From positions 2,294,001 through 2,358,000 of the forward strand of contig JAXRKN010000038.1 in the NCBI GenBank assembly GCA_038502055.1: 64,000 nt of DNA. The letters run 5' to 3'. The stretch comes from Tanytarsus gracilentus. Its lineage: Eukaryota > Arthropoda > Insecta > Diptera > Chironomidae. The translations under genes and the position numbers were made by a program. The notes beneath the pieces were generated by a model. That model was not told where the DNA came from and did no database searches. It was given only the letters and a program-made list of their open reading frames with translations. Position 1 is the stretch's first letter; each line of letters starts with the position of its first letter. This document shows, piece after piece, positions 26,201-35,909 of the stretch.

Positions 26201-29200
26201 AAGACCATCAACTTCCATTATCGTTATTGAAGACCCAAAAGGTGTGTTGTGAAAAAATATATAATAAGAAGAAAAACTCGTTTGATTCTAATTCAGTTTC
26301 TTAATTGCAATAAATGTGGTGTGATAAAAGTGAAACTGCATCGGGATGAGATGTAGTAAAAATGAGCAAGATAAAAATCACAAAATTGCATTAAGAAGAA
26401 ATTAATTAGTCTCATTTGAATGAGAAAATGTTGATGATGCTGGCGAATCTCGTTCACATCAACAAGGAACATGAATGGAATTTTTTTACTTCCTATTTGA
26501 TAGATTGCAAATTTAAATTTAAATTTTTCCAAAAATACTTTTTATTCTTTTTAATACCCATAAAAATTAAGGAAATGCAATTTTAATTCGCAGCTTGCTT
26601 CCGTCGAGTTTTAGCTGGCAAGCGAGTCGCTTCACACTGGGTTCGTCGAACGTTTGTTTGTGAACGTCTCGACGACTGTCAGCAGCAGTGCTCCGAGGAG
26701 AAAAGATTTTCGTGTGAAGGTTTTAATTATCGCATAGATCCCAATGGTCGAGGACAAGGTGAATGTGAATTGACCGAAATGCCACTCTCACAAATGGATT
26801 TATATTCGAGTCCACATAATCGAGATTTAAATCTAATTCCACATCCTGATTACGATTACTATGAACGCGATCGATCGACATCAAATTGTCGTCCAAGTTG
26901 CATCGATTGTGGATCAAATCCCAATTACTTGCCATCAAATGGCCGACCCTCATCACCTTCATCGCCATCATCGGGTTATAATAAGCCATCTTTCGAAACT
27001 GATCGTTATCGTCCTGAAATCACTGCCATCGATAAATATCGTCCACAAAATAATTTCTACGAGTCACGACCGATCATTGATTCTTGGGATCGTTATGGAG
27101 GTTCCAACTTTTTCTCAGGAAGTGGAAGCAGCAATTATAGACCAAGTCATCCCGAATCACGACCACCTTATGGATTCATGACTTCAACAATTGACAGATA
27201 TGGAGTTGAAGAAAATTCACCGGATTTTTATAAACCACCTCCACCACCCTACAGACCAGTTTCGAGTGGTTTTGTCGATTCGGGGGATTTCAATTATCCT
27301 CAATCCCCGCCAAAACCAGCTTATGAAAGACCACCTCCAGTAAGGCCTTTACCATCTGACAACAGCTATAATAGACCGCCAACTGATAACAGTTACAACC
27401 GGCCACCATCAGATAATAATGGATATAATAGACCGCCAACTGACATTGGTTTCATCAGACCGCCAACAGATAATGGATACAATAGACCACCAATCGACAG
27501 TGGATTTAATAGACCGCCTCCAGTTTTACCTCCTCCCTCGAAGCCTGATTTTGATAGACCTGACCCGCCTTACAGTCAATCAGGTCCAAAACCTGATCCA
27601 CCTCAATCTTCTTATGGAGGAAGCAGCAGTAATCATCATGAGTCACCTCCTCGACCAGGAATCGGTTCAAATTTTCATGAATCACCTCCTCGGCCAGGAA
27701 TCGGTTCAAATTTTCATGAATCACCGCCCAGACCAGGAATAGGATCAAATTATCACGAAAGAGAACCTCATCATCCTCCCCAAAATTATCACCCAACAAA
27801 TTTCCATCAAAAACCTCAAGCTGGCTTCGTTCCTTACTTAATTGGAAGAGATAACTCATATGGTTACGGTGGATCTCACGGATCTGTTTCATATCGACCA
27901 CAAGTCGATTATTGGGGATTAAAAAATGAAATTAAACGCGTCGATGGACCGCCACATTTTAATTACTTTGAACTTGGACCGCATGAGGAAAATTCAGTTC
28001 ATAATCGCTATGGATCATCACATCCGCCTCCGCAATCGTATGGCTCGAGTTGGGGTACATCATGGACACGTCGACCTGGAATGGAAGGTAAATGTGATCA
28101 CTATCAAAAAAACATTAATTTCAACTTTTTTGATTTATCACAGAATGCTCGGCCAAGACAAGCGAGGGCTTCCGTTTGCACAAAGGAGTCGTGAGAAATG
28201 CTTTGACGACGACAAGTGTGAAGGAATGCGAAAAAATGTGCTTTTCAGAAGACAAATTCCGTTGTTCCGTATACAGCTATCGCTACTCGGAACCCATGCG
28301 TGACAACTGCTTGCTCTGCGATCGCTCATTTACTCTTTTGGATCCCTATGCTGATTTTGTGCCCGATAGAAATTATGACATTTACTCTATGAGTGATGAC
28401 ATGAATGTTTGTAAAAAGGAACAACAAGTGTCGTCGCCGAGTAGCGGGCCATCTTATGGTGACAGCAGTAGTAGCAGCTCTTCTAATGATCGTAAGATTA
28501 ATTATAATTTATTGCGTAATTAAATTTATCTTTTTTTAAAAAAAATTAGAATGCTTCATTCGAACAATCGACCATAAAAGATTTTACCAAGCAATCGTCC
28601 GTGACTCATTGAACGTACACACAATAAAAGATTGTGAAATTGAATGCATCAAAACGCCAAAGTTCACTTGCCGTTCGTTTACTTTCCGTTATGGATCGAA
28701 GACAAGTGGAACAATAATTGATAATTGTCAGCTCAGTGATTGGCCAGTCAGGGATATGAATCATGATCGTCATCTAATTCCTGATGATGGATTTGATGTG
28801 TTTGAGAGAGCGAGTTATGGTCGGGGATGTGAAATTGTGCCACACGAACATAATCATCAAACTCCTAAATGTAAAATTTAATTTTCAAATTTTAACGTTT
28901 TTATAAAATTCAAATTATTTTTGTAGTGTGCTATCTCGGCTATGGCTCCGCAGCAAAACTTCTCTCGTCGGCAATTAAAAAAATAATTTCAGTGTCATCG
29001 GAGAGCGAGTGCAAAAATGAGTGCATCAGATATCGAGAAACATCGCCATTTAAATGCCTCGCATTCAGCTACGGGTAATTATCGAAATTAGAAAATACAA
29101 AAAGAACATTTTGATAACAATTTATGATTGCAGCTCACAAGCGAGCACATTCAATTGTGAAATGTCCGATCTCGATCAGAGTGAATTGAAGCTCGATATT

Positions 29201-30363
29201 CATTATTCTCACACACCCAACCGCGAGTATTGGCTTTTCGCTTGGAATCCATGGGATTACACATGTCGCGATAAAATTACATCGATAAGCAGCAATCGAC
29301 AGAATAGTGAGCGCCGCATGGACATTTTCCGTGAACCCGGTAATCTATTTAATAGAACATCAGTGATTTCATCATCGGCATCATCGCCAATCTCACACAA
29401 TGCTGTCCTCAATAATTCACAATCTCCTTCCTTAACAACATCATCGTCATCAACTGCACAATAGTGAAACATCCCCGTGTACTTTAAAATCCCCATGCAC
29501 ACGTTTGCTCATAATTTTAGATTAGTATCACCTTCCATTTGTATCATAAGACATTAACAATCACTTCTTATCATTAAAGTTTCATTTAATTTAATTTTGC
29601 TTTATTTAATTTAATTTTTTTCTAATGGTCGCTTTTTATTAAAACTATAATTTTATGATCTCTGCCTCAATCAATACCTCTCGCCTTCTTCTTCTTCCCT
29701 AATATCTAAAACCTCCCAAAATCAATCTCAATGACGATGACATGAAAAAATCTCTCTCTATCTTAAACCCCTTTTGCATGATAAAGGCGGCATAAGTACG
29801 TGGAAGCACTTTACCGTGAGCGGTAAAGCGTGTCGATTGGGAACAAAGTGCGAAAAGAATCATGTTGCGGGATTCTATTCGTGCGAAATTGAAGGTGGTG
29901 AAATTGGAAGTTGGGACTTTTGCTGCAGAGACGATCATCCGTGTGGATTTAGTAGAGATTTTGACTATCCTTGGTAATTTTTAATTGTTAATGGAAATTT
30001 TTAGCTCAAAAAAATTTAAATCAAAATCAAATGAGTTCAAACTAACACACTTGGAATGATTTTAGGTGTTATGTGGGAGTTGAAAAAGAACAGTGGAGAA
30101 GTTGCTCAGTCAGCTACGTTCCAATCCACACTCAGCAGTATGTAGGATCTTTTAGCACCGACTCATATGTGACGACGAAATTTACCAATAAGAAACACGA
30201 TATCTATCATCAACAGCCGCCGCGACCCGGTGGCTTCTCAAGAGATTTAACCACGCAACAATCGCAACTTCATCCACTCCAATATTTATATTTCGACGGG
30301 CCGCCTAATAGTACCGAGATAAGTAGTAATGTAATAATAGATTGTAATCGCGATATTTGCTAA
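20270..30363 (+). CDS. Secreted multi-PAN/apple-domain protein with proline-rich linkers and a cysteine-rich C-terminal module
   Basis: Probably an extracellular or cuticle/apical-matrix protein. PAN/apple domains bind protein or carbohydrate; the ligand is unknown. Exons of the long model are 20270-20390, 21092-21224, 21278-21459, 21525-22280, 26594-28087, 28144-28491, 28550-28870, 28927-29074, 29134-29339, 29787-29973 and 30066-30363 (1397 residues). Exon 1 encodes a signal peptide (basic start, then a VAIALIHMLVIAS core). PAN1 lies at about residues 42-132, a Pro/His-rich linker at 146-397, PAN2 at 399-507, a Pro/Tyr/Gly-rich linker to 895, PAN3 at 896-984, PAN4 at 1012-1103 and PAN5 at 1120-1210. 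An eight-cysteine module then runs at about 1237-1315 (FCCRDDHPCGF, DYPWCYVG, WRSC), resembling fibronectin-II/kringle folds. Introns beside PAN units are phase 1. Uncertain points: whether exon 22280 really joins 26594 (reading through stops at 22288), and whether 29339 joins 29787 (reading through stops at 29464). I do not recognise a named orthologue. Confidence 0.75.
23289..24330. mobile_element. hAT-like non-autonomous DNA transposon with 8-bp target duplication
   Basis: The element spans 23297-24322 (1026 bp). The left end reads CAGGGGCGAGCGACT and, after three bases, ATATAAATTTT. The reverse complement of the right end reads CAGGGGGCGGACGACT followed by the same ATATAAATTTT block. These are imperfect terminal inverted repeats of about 29 bp. 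The flanking 8-mers are GAAAAAAG (23289-23296) and GCAAAAAG (24323-24330), identical at 7 of 8 positions. A CAGGG start and 8-bp duplications are hallmarks of the hAT superfamily. There is no transposase. Subterminal arrays of TATAAAAATATAAA flank a 147-bp minisatellite. Seen: ends, flanks, repeats. Inferred: superfamily. Confidence 0.65.
23474..24150. repeat. 147-bp minisatellite, about 4.6 copies, inside the hAT-like element
   Basis: The phrase GGATCTCAATTTAAGCACT recurs at 23474, 23622, 23769, 23916 (one base changed) and 24063, giving a period of 147-148 bp. Each unit is itself built from shorter copies of GGATCTCACTTCCAG and GGATCTTAG, so there is a lower-order repeat too. Because 147 is a multiple of 3, one frame stays open for 177 codons (23620-24153). 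I regard that as a by-product, not a gene. Composition is less AT-rich than the surroundings. Confidence 0.9.
25875..25883 (+). promoter_or_regulatory. TATA box, internal promoter of the PAN-domain gene
   Basis: TATAAATAG is followed 33 bp later by TTTAGTATT (candidate +1 A at 25908). About 225 bases of leader then precede an ATG that opens a signal-peptide exon at 26133. This is the better of the two promoter predictions in this gene. Confidence 0.55.
26133..26241 (+). CDS. Alternative first coding exon with its own signal peptide (PAN gene, short form)
   Basis: The ATG opens a typical secretion signal (MIFIKLLSILSGLNLVTATYS) and the exon ends AAAG|GTGTGT in phase 1, exactly the phase needed to join the PAN2 exon at 26594 (giving DPK-A-CFRRV). 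The resulting protein would be 1036 residues and would lack PAN1 and the first Pro/His-rich linker. The alternative reading is that this is the true start of an independent gene and that 20270-22288 is a separate 399-residue single-PAN gene. The sequence alone does not decide. Confidence 0.65.
27637..27753 (+). repeat. Three tandem 39-bp coding repeats (13-residue HESPPRPGIGSN units)
   Basis: Within the PAN gene linker, the unit HESPPRPGIGSN plus one aromatic or Asn residue occurs three times at an exact 39-bp spacing (27637, 27676, 27715). Just upstream, about 27358-27518, a looser series of YNRPPTDN-like units occurs. The repeats keep frame and differ mostly at silent sites, so they appear to be kept as protein repeats. 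Confidence 0.9.
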
Positions 30364-30481
30364 AGATGCCTGCCTTAAAAATTTTTAACTCTTAATTCAT
30401 CATTTTCTAATTAACGCTCTCTCTCTCATTCATACGATTTAAACGCTGACATAATTAGATTTGTAATTTTTTTCTAAATAA

Positions 30482-30487
30482 TTTATT
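30482..30487 (-). terminator. Poly(A) signal of the sugar-transporter gene
   Basis: TTTATT on the plus strand (AATAAA on the minus strand) lies about 71 bp past the transporter stop codon, inside the predicted 3' UTR of the convergent PAN gene. Confidence 0.45.
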
Positions 30488-30525
30488 TCCAATGTGTATG
30501 AACATGAATTTAATAAGAAGTATGA

Positions 30526-30531
30526 AATAAA
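30526..30531 (+). terminator. Poly(A) signal of the PAN-domain gene
   Basis: AATAAA lies 163 bp after the TAA stop and only 27 bp before the stop codon of the convergent sugar-transporter gene. Cleavage would therefore fall inside or beside that gene's last exon. Confidence 0.5.
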
Positions 30532-30557
30532 TTAGAATTTTTGTGCTCTCATGAAAT

Positions 30558-32362
30558 TTATAAGCGAGTATCATAGTTTTCGTTATTTGCTCCATTTTTG
30601 TGAGTTTTGCTTTTGATTTTATTTGCTTCTAAATATTGCTCGAATTTTTCATTGCTTTTCCAGTTTTTGACATCAAAATCTTTTGGTAACTCCTCAAGTT
30701 GTCGAGAGGTTTTAACGAGTTTGTGAGATAATTTTTTAATTCCAGCAAAATGATCTTCAATCTCAAGAAGTGTTCGATTTTCAGTTTCTGAAATTAAATT
30801 TTAAAAGTCGTTAAATTTTTAAACATTTTTAAAATCTCACCAGGTAAAATGAAAAATAAAATTGCGCATCCAATAAAGCTCACACACGCGTTGAGTAAAA
30901 ATGTTCCAGGTAAAGTTAGAATTGACACCATCGAGAGGAAAAGTTTGTTGGCAAGAAAACCAAAAATGTATCCAGTACCGCCACTTAAGCCTGAACACAC
31001 ACCTCGAATTTTTCCAGGAAAAACTTCGCCAATTAAAATCCACGGAAGAAGACGAATTCCACTGTGTGATAGGAAGGCACTGCTGAGGAGTAGAGTCAAA
31101 GGTATCCAGGAATATTTGTTGTCAATATTTTGAGGATCGTTACTTGAAATCACCGTCGTTGAATTAATTTCACAATCTTCAAAGTATCTTATGATGAACG
31201 CGTAAATTGCTGTTAATAAAAAGCAAATTCCACATCCAGTCATCGAAAAAAATGAAAGTTTTCTTTTTCCAAGAAATTTCACGAAAATGACACACACGAT
31301 TGTGCCAATAAGTTCTAAAGTTCCGAGCAATGTGGTCGCAAAATATTTGTCGATGGGCGCATTTAAGTTTGAGAAAATAATCACGGAATATGTTTGGAGG
31401 GTTGTCATGCCGCTGAAGTGACCTGTAAAGAAAATTTAAAAAATATATAAAATATAATTTTAAATAATAAATTTTTTACCAATAAAGAAACTCAAACAGC
31501 AGATGAAATATGGCAAAATAAAAGTTCTTTTGGTGAATTCCTGGAAAGTTTTTTTATGAACTTCAGATGCACTCGTTAGATTTTTATAAAGTCCATCAAA
31601 TTCTGATTTTACATTATCGAAAGATTTTTGCCATCCTCTCAACCACATTAAGGATTTTTTAGCTTCTTCGTCGCGTCGACGTAAAATTAGCCAATGAGGA
31701 GACTCGGGAACAAAACAGAGTAGAATTATTGCAATTATGGGAATGCATGATGACACAATCGTGATTGCACGCCACTCTAAAAACGTTGCCATTAAAAACT
31801 GCGAGAAAATTCCTAAAATTATGCAAGTGCTGCCCGTTGCTGATAACATTCCTCTGATTCTCGGCTCGGCTATCTCTGCCACATAAGTTAAAACTGGCGC
31901 CTCAAGCATGCCACCAGTAAAACCACTCATACATAAAGCAAAATAGAGATGATAAACATGCTGCGAGTAATAGAAAATTATCCACGATAAAAAGATTGGA
32001 ACATTAACGAGTTGCATCGCGCGACGACGACCAATTAAGGATGCAAAGCTTCCCGAAAAAACGCAACCAAGTGGCACGCAAATCAAATTTATTGAGCTTA
32101 TCCATGAGATTTGAACTTGATTGAGCGACAAATCGTCATCGTTGTAATTTTCGCCAGGTTTTTGTTGAAGTGAAGGAATCAAAATTGTAGGAAATCCCAA
32201 CGACATGCCAAAACCTTAAAATCAAACACAAATATTTTGACAAAATTATTAAAACTTTTGTGGAAAATTGAATTCTCTTAAGTACGTACCTATCAAAACC
32301 ACATTTTTAACACTGACAGCCAGCACTTGCGGCAATATTTCGCGAAAACTTGAGGTCAACAT
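30558..32362 (-). CDS. MFS sugar transporter, facilitated trehalose transporter (Tret1)-like
   Basis: Twelve-helix plasma-membrane carrier of the sugar porter family (SLC2-like), expected to move glucose or trehalose by facilitated diffusion. Minus-strand exons are 32362-32290, 32214-31480, 31422-30841 and 30787-30558, with every junction in phase 1 (539 residues). Family signatures in order: GRRRAM after helix 2 (residues 86-91), EPRIRG after helix 4, PESPHWL in the central loop (194-200), GEVFPGKIRG (401-410) and PETENRTL after helix 12 (463-470). The last signature is formed exactly across the final intron, which supports the splice model. The N-terminus is short and lacks the long cytosolic extension of some Tret1 isoforms. 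The C-terminal tail is about 60 residues, Lys-rich and hydrophilic. Insects have many such paralogues, so substrate and orthology cannot be fixed. Confidence 0.92.
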
Positions 32363-32639
32363 TTTCAATATTCGCGTGCTGCTTGACTAGCAGTCAAATT
32401 GCGAATGAGAAAATTTGCATGAATCGTTTGCACAAAAAATTACGTTGAATGCCTTTTTCACTTATTCATTGCCAATTTTTGTATTAAATATAAATGAAAT
32501 TAATTTAATGAACGAAATTTTTCAGAACCATCCAAGTAAATAAGAAGTGATAAAAATCTACACACGACAACGTGATAATATCAAATATCCGGTAATAAAA
32601 ATCTTCTTACAACCGTCTCGTTTGCGTCTCACTGACCGA

Positions 32640-32822
32640 ATGAATTTAATTAGCGATGTCATAGAGAGAGTACGTAAACAAGTTGCAAGATTTACTTTAG
32701 AAATTATCGTTTATGCAATTTTAAGCATCGGTGCTTTCTTAAAGAGTTTAACGAGTAACTTCGACAGAAGTGGGAGAAAATTTGTTATCGCATCAATCAA
32801 GTCTCGAATGGTGTGTAATTAA
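32640..32822 (+). CDS. Doubtful 60-residue ORF with one hydrophobic stretch
   Basis: The ATG at 32640 opens 60 codons, including the hydrophobic stretch LEIIVYAILSIGAFL flanked by basic residues. The frame is open further upstream without another ATG. It sits in the gap between the divergent transporter and RLP24 genes. I do not recognise it. It could be a small membrane peptide, an upstream ORF or chance; chance is most likely. Confidence 0.15.
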   Translation: MNLISDVIERVRKQVARFTLEIIVYAILSIGAFLKSLTSNFDRSGRKFVIASIKSRMVCN

Positions 32823-32850
32823 GCGTCATTCAGTAAATAAAGCGGCTTTT

Positions 32851-32886
32851 ACAAAGCTAGCAAAATTTACAAAGCTTGCAAAATTT
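32851..32886. repeat. 18-bp tandem duplication
   Basis: ACAAAGCTAGCAAAATTT is followed directly by a copy differing at one base (CTTGC for CTAGC). It is a small local duplication in non-coding DNA with no evident role. Confidence 0.8.
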
Positions 32887-33352
32887 AAAACTTTCAGAAG
32901 CATGAAAAATTTTGAAATTTATTGGTTCGCAATCAATTTTTATTTATAACGTTCAATTGAAATGTGAGCTTAAAATTATAAAGAATAAAATAACGGTTAA
33001 TAAAAATTTGAATTTTCCCTCGTGTCTAAATGGCTTTTTGCCCTAGTGTTTTTTCAAATTTATCCGTTACATGTAAATCTATATGGACTATTAATCTTAA
33101 CTTAACAGCAAAACTAAACATTTTAGAGTCATAAAAATAAGAAATATTTAATTAATGTCACATGAGAATCTTAAATTACACTCAATAGAACGATTTTCAT
33201 TTCATAAAAATCATAAAATTTTATTTTGACAACAAGTTGAATGGCCCTCGTTCTTTTCACTAAATTTCAGTTCTCACATGTTTTTGTTGACAACTGAAAA
33301 TAATAAATTTAGTTGTTAATTCAGTAATTTAGTTGATTAAAATCTAATCAAG

Positions 33353-33997
33353 ATGAGAATAGAAACTTGTTACTTCTGTTCCAGTAAAATTTATCCTGGC
33401 CATGGAATGCTTTTCGTGAGAAATGATTGTAAAGTAAGTTTTTCAAAATAAATTCATGAAATTCAGCATTAAAATATTTTCATCACTTAACTTAATTTTT
33501 AGCAATTCAGATTCTGCCGAAAGAAGTGCAGGAAGGCATTCCAACGTAAGAAGAATCCACGCAAGACCAGATGGACAATGACATATCGCAAATTGGCCGG
33601 CAAGGAACTCACAATTGATCCATGCTTTGAATTCGAGAAGCGACGAAATGTTCCATTAAAGTATGATCGTGAAATGTGGACAAAAACCATTGAAGCAGTC
33701 AAGAAGATTAATGAGATCAAGGAACGTCGCGAGCGACACTTTGTCATGGAGAGATTGAGAAAGGGAACCGAGCGCGAAATTCACGATGATATTCGTAATG
33801 TTAAGAAGAACATTTCACTTATTCGAGCACCAGATGGAATTAGAAATAAGAAACAGAAGAGTGAGGAGGATGCCGAAATGACAATGGAACTCGATGAGGA
33901 AGAAATTGAATATATGCCGGCACTCGAGATGGAACAGAAGCTTTCAGCTGGCGTCATGGATATCGAAATGGACAAGAAGAAAAAGAATAAGGTTTAA
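33353..33997 (+). CDS. RpL24-like: Ribosome-biogenesis protein RLP24 / RSL24D1 (RpL24-like)
   Basis: Nucleolar placeholder for ribosomal protein eL24 on pre-60S particles; in yeast Rlp24 recruits the AAA-ATPase Afg2/Drg1 and is swapped for eL24 in the cytoplasm. There are two exons, 33353-33433 and 33503-33997 (191 residues). The N-terminal TRASH-type zinc finger has Cys6, Cys9, Cys32 and Cys36 (CYFC...FCRKKC) and is followed by the KNPRKTRWT segment typical of the family. The C-terminal part is a charged helix, and the chain ends in an acidic stretch and a Lys-rich tail (DKKKKNK). A tail longer than 150 residues after the zinc finger separates it from true eL24. The gene ends 316 bp before Nprl2 on the same strand. 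Its codons favour G/C-ending forms more than the neighbouring genes do, suggesting high expression. Confidence 0.95.
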
Positions 33998-34032
33998 TTA
34001 TTTTTATCAATTGCGTTAAGATCTAAGGAAAT

Positions 34033-34038
34033 AATAAA
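34033..34038 (+). terminator. Poly(A) signal of RpL24-like
   Basis: AATAAA occurs 36 bp after the TAA stop, so the 3' UTR would be very short, as is common for ribosome-biogenesis genes. Confidence 0.6.
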
Positions 34039-34313
34039 AATGAATTACTGAATTACAATTTTTGGGCTTTTTTCATTTTCATTTTAATTTATTTCAGCGG
34101 AAAATGTCAAATTTTAATGATCACTGCAGTAACATAAAACAGTTCGATTTTGTGTCGCGGCTAATGTTTACGGGACCGCATACATCTTAGGTTTAGCGCA
34201 TTGTTCACAAATTATTTTCTCAGAAGCAATCAAGCATTCTCGTTGACTGATAAAATACTTAGAGAATGTGTTTAAATTTTTGAATTAAATTCAACCCAAG
34301 TTATTCGATAGCA

Positions 34314-35790
34314 ATGTTGACACAAGGCGATGGCAGTTTAGCAGGACGAGAGGGTGTCATTCGATGCATATTTCTATCTGTAAGTAAAATCCTCTTCGAT
34401 GACTCATTTTTTTACAAACAGCTAATTTTTTATTGGGGATTTCCTCCGATAAGAAGAAGAAAACAAAAAGCGTAAAGTTTTTTCTCGAATTGAACCGTTT
34501 ATGAGGTGCTTGAGTTTAAACTAATTTAAAATGCGCATTTCCCTCATTTATTTAATTGAAAATGCACCGCAAGGTCTCATCACTCGTTATGATGTCAACA
34601 TTCCGTTCGTGACATAAATCGCTGATAATGATATCTTTAAAAAAATTCAATGAAAATTTTTTTATCAGTTTCGTTTTTACTCGTAGGAATTTCACGCGAC
34701 TGCTGGTAGTAAAATAAATGTACAGACACCATTAAACTTCATCTCAAAGCATGCCTTCGATTTAATTAACGCCTACATACTTCCAAAGCGCGAACTCGAA
34801 CGTCAAGTGTTGACAGTGAACACGCTCCAAACGAAAATCGTTGGTTATCCTGTGAAAATTAAACATGAAAAATATGCGAGAAATGCTTTCTACTTTAATC
34901 TCTGTCTCGTGTGCGATCATTTTTGTCGATCAGTGCAGTATGAGCCGATTGTTAAAAAGCTCTCTGAATATTTCATTCTACTTGAAATGGAGTGCAGTTT
35001 TCTCTCAAAAGAGGAATTTAGGCCGAAAATTCAACTCATGCTGAATAAAATTATCACGGAACTCAATGAAACTCGAATGTGTGTGATAATTGAACAGGAG
35101 ACAATGGTTCATCTGAAAATTGCAAAAATCGCCGACGATCCATGCGAAGTTTTCGACTATCAGGTACCAATATTGAAACCTGATTTTGAGATTATGCCAC
35201 TCGACTCTTGGGATTTGACTACACAACAAGTTTTGCCATTCATCAACAGTGTCAATCATGTCGCAAAAATTGCACAAATAGCCGATGTCGAAAATGCACT
35301 GGTCAAGAGTTGCATTCAAAATCTGGTTTATTACAATGTCGTTGAACTTCTTCCACTTTTTAAATATTCAAATATCTACATGTGCACGAGAAATCTCCAA
35401 AAGCTCGCACGCAATCAAAGCTTCGCTCAGGAATGTCTTAATTTTGTTGCACTCAAGAGCGATCAACCCCCACCGAGCATGTACACGGTTTTTCAGCTTT
35501 TATCCCAAATGACACATGGTGTCACTCTCAAAACACTCTGCATACGATTACTGCCGAGAACGAACAATATTAATGAGCGAAAGCTAGTGGAATTCGGTTT
35601 GAGGCATAATCTAATTAGATCCATCAATAAATTCCCAATATTTACGGGCTCAATTCCGGGCAATGCAAGGCAGCGACTTTATAACGGACTTCTTCACTTC
35701 GATGACATTTGTTGTACAACGAGTTTATCATCACAGAAACTCGAAGAGCTCATAGATGCCGATACGAATGTTACTGTGGTGATGAAGTGA
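34314..35790 (+). CDS. Nprl2: GATOR1 subunit NPRL2 (nitrogen permease regulator 2-like)
   Basis: Subunit of the GATOR1 complex (with NPRL3 and DEPDC5/Iml1), the GTPase-activating complex for RagA that switches off TORC1 at the lysosome when amino acids are short. Exon 1 is 34314-34379 and exon 2 is 34687-35790 (389 residues; animal NPRL2 is about 380). The N-terminal longin domain starts with CIFLSEFH and holds the KYARNAF segment. Arg87 in this segment aligns with the arginine that provides the catalytic finger in human NPRL2 (Arg78), so GAP activity should be kept. The middle contains WDLTTQQVLPFI, and the C-terminal winged-helix part has ERKLVEFGLRHNLIR and ends with the conserved DDICC segment. 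The ATG at 34314 gives an N-terminus about nine residues longer than human. No frame damage. Confidence 0.95.
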
Positions 35791-35890
35791 AATTCGCCCA
35801 CCATGCTTTAAAAAAAGGTTTACAGAATTTTACTGTCTTCCCTGGAACAAAAATGTGAATAATGAGGTTGGTATGAAAAGCTTTGATTAG

Positions 35891-35896
35891 AATAAA
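35891..35896 (+). terminator. Poly(A) signal of Nprl2
   Basis: AATAAA lies 100 bp after the Nprl2 stop codon and is the first such signal downstream. Confidence 0.55.
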
Positions 35897-35909
35897 TTAT
35901 TTATATTTT

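Larger units (their letters stand above)
22281..26593 (+). other. Large intron (or intergenic gap) between the two halves of the PAN gene
   Basis: It begins with a strong donor (AAAC|GTGAGT) and ends with TTCGCAG. It holds a hAT-like element (23297-24322), an internal promoter and an alternative first exon (from 25875). The rest is AT-rich with no gene. If the donor is not used, the frame stops three codons later and a GAATAAAATG string near 22541 could end a short transcript, making this an intergenic gap instead. Confidence 0.5.

Noticed and set aside
32547..32822. 91-codon ORF before RpL24-like
   Set aside because: It begins with GTG, which is not expected to start translation here. Only the inner 60-codon ATG frame was kept, at very low confidence.
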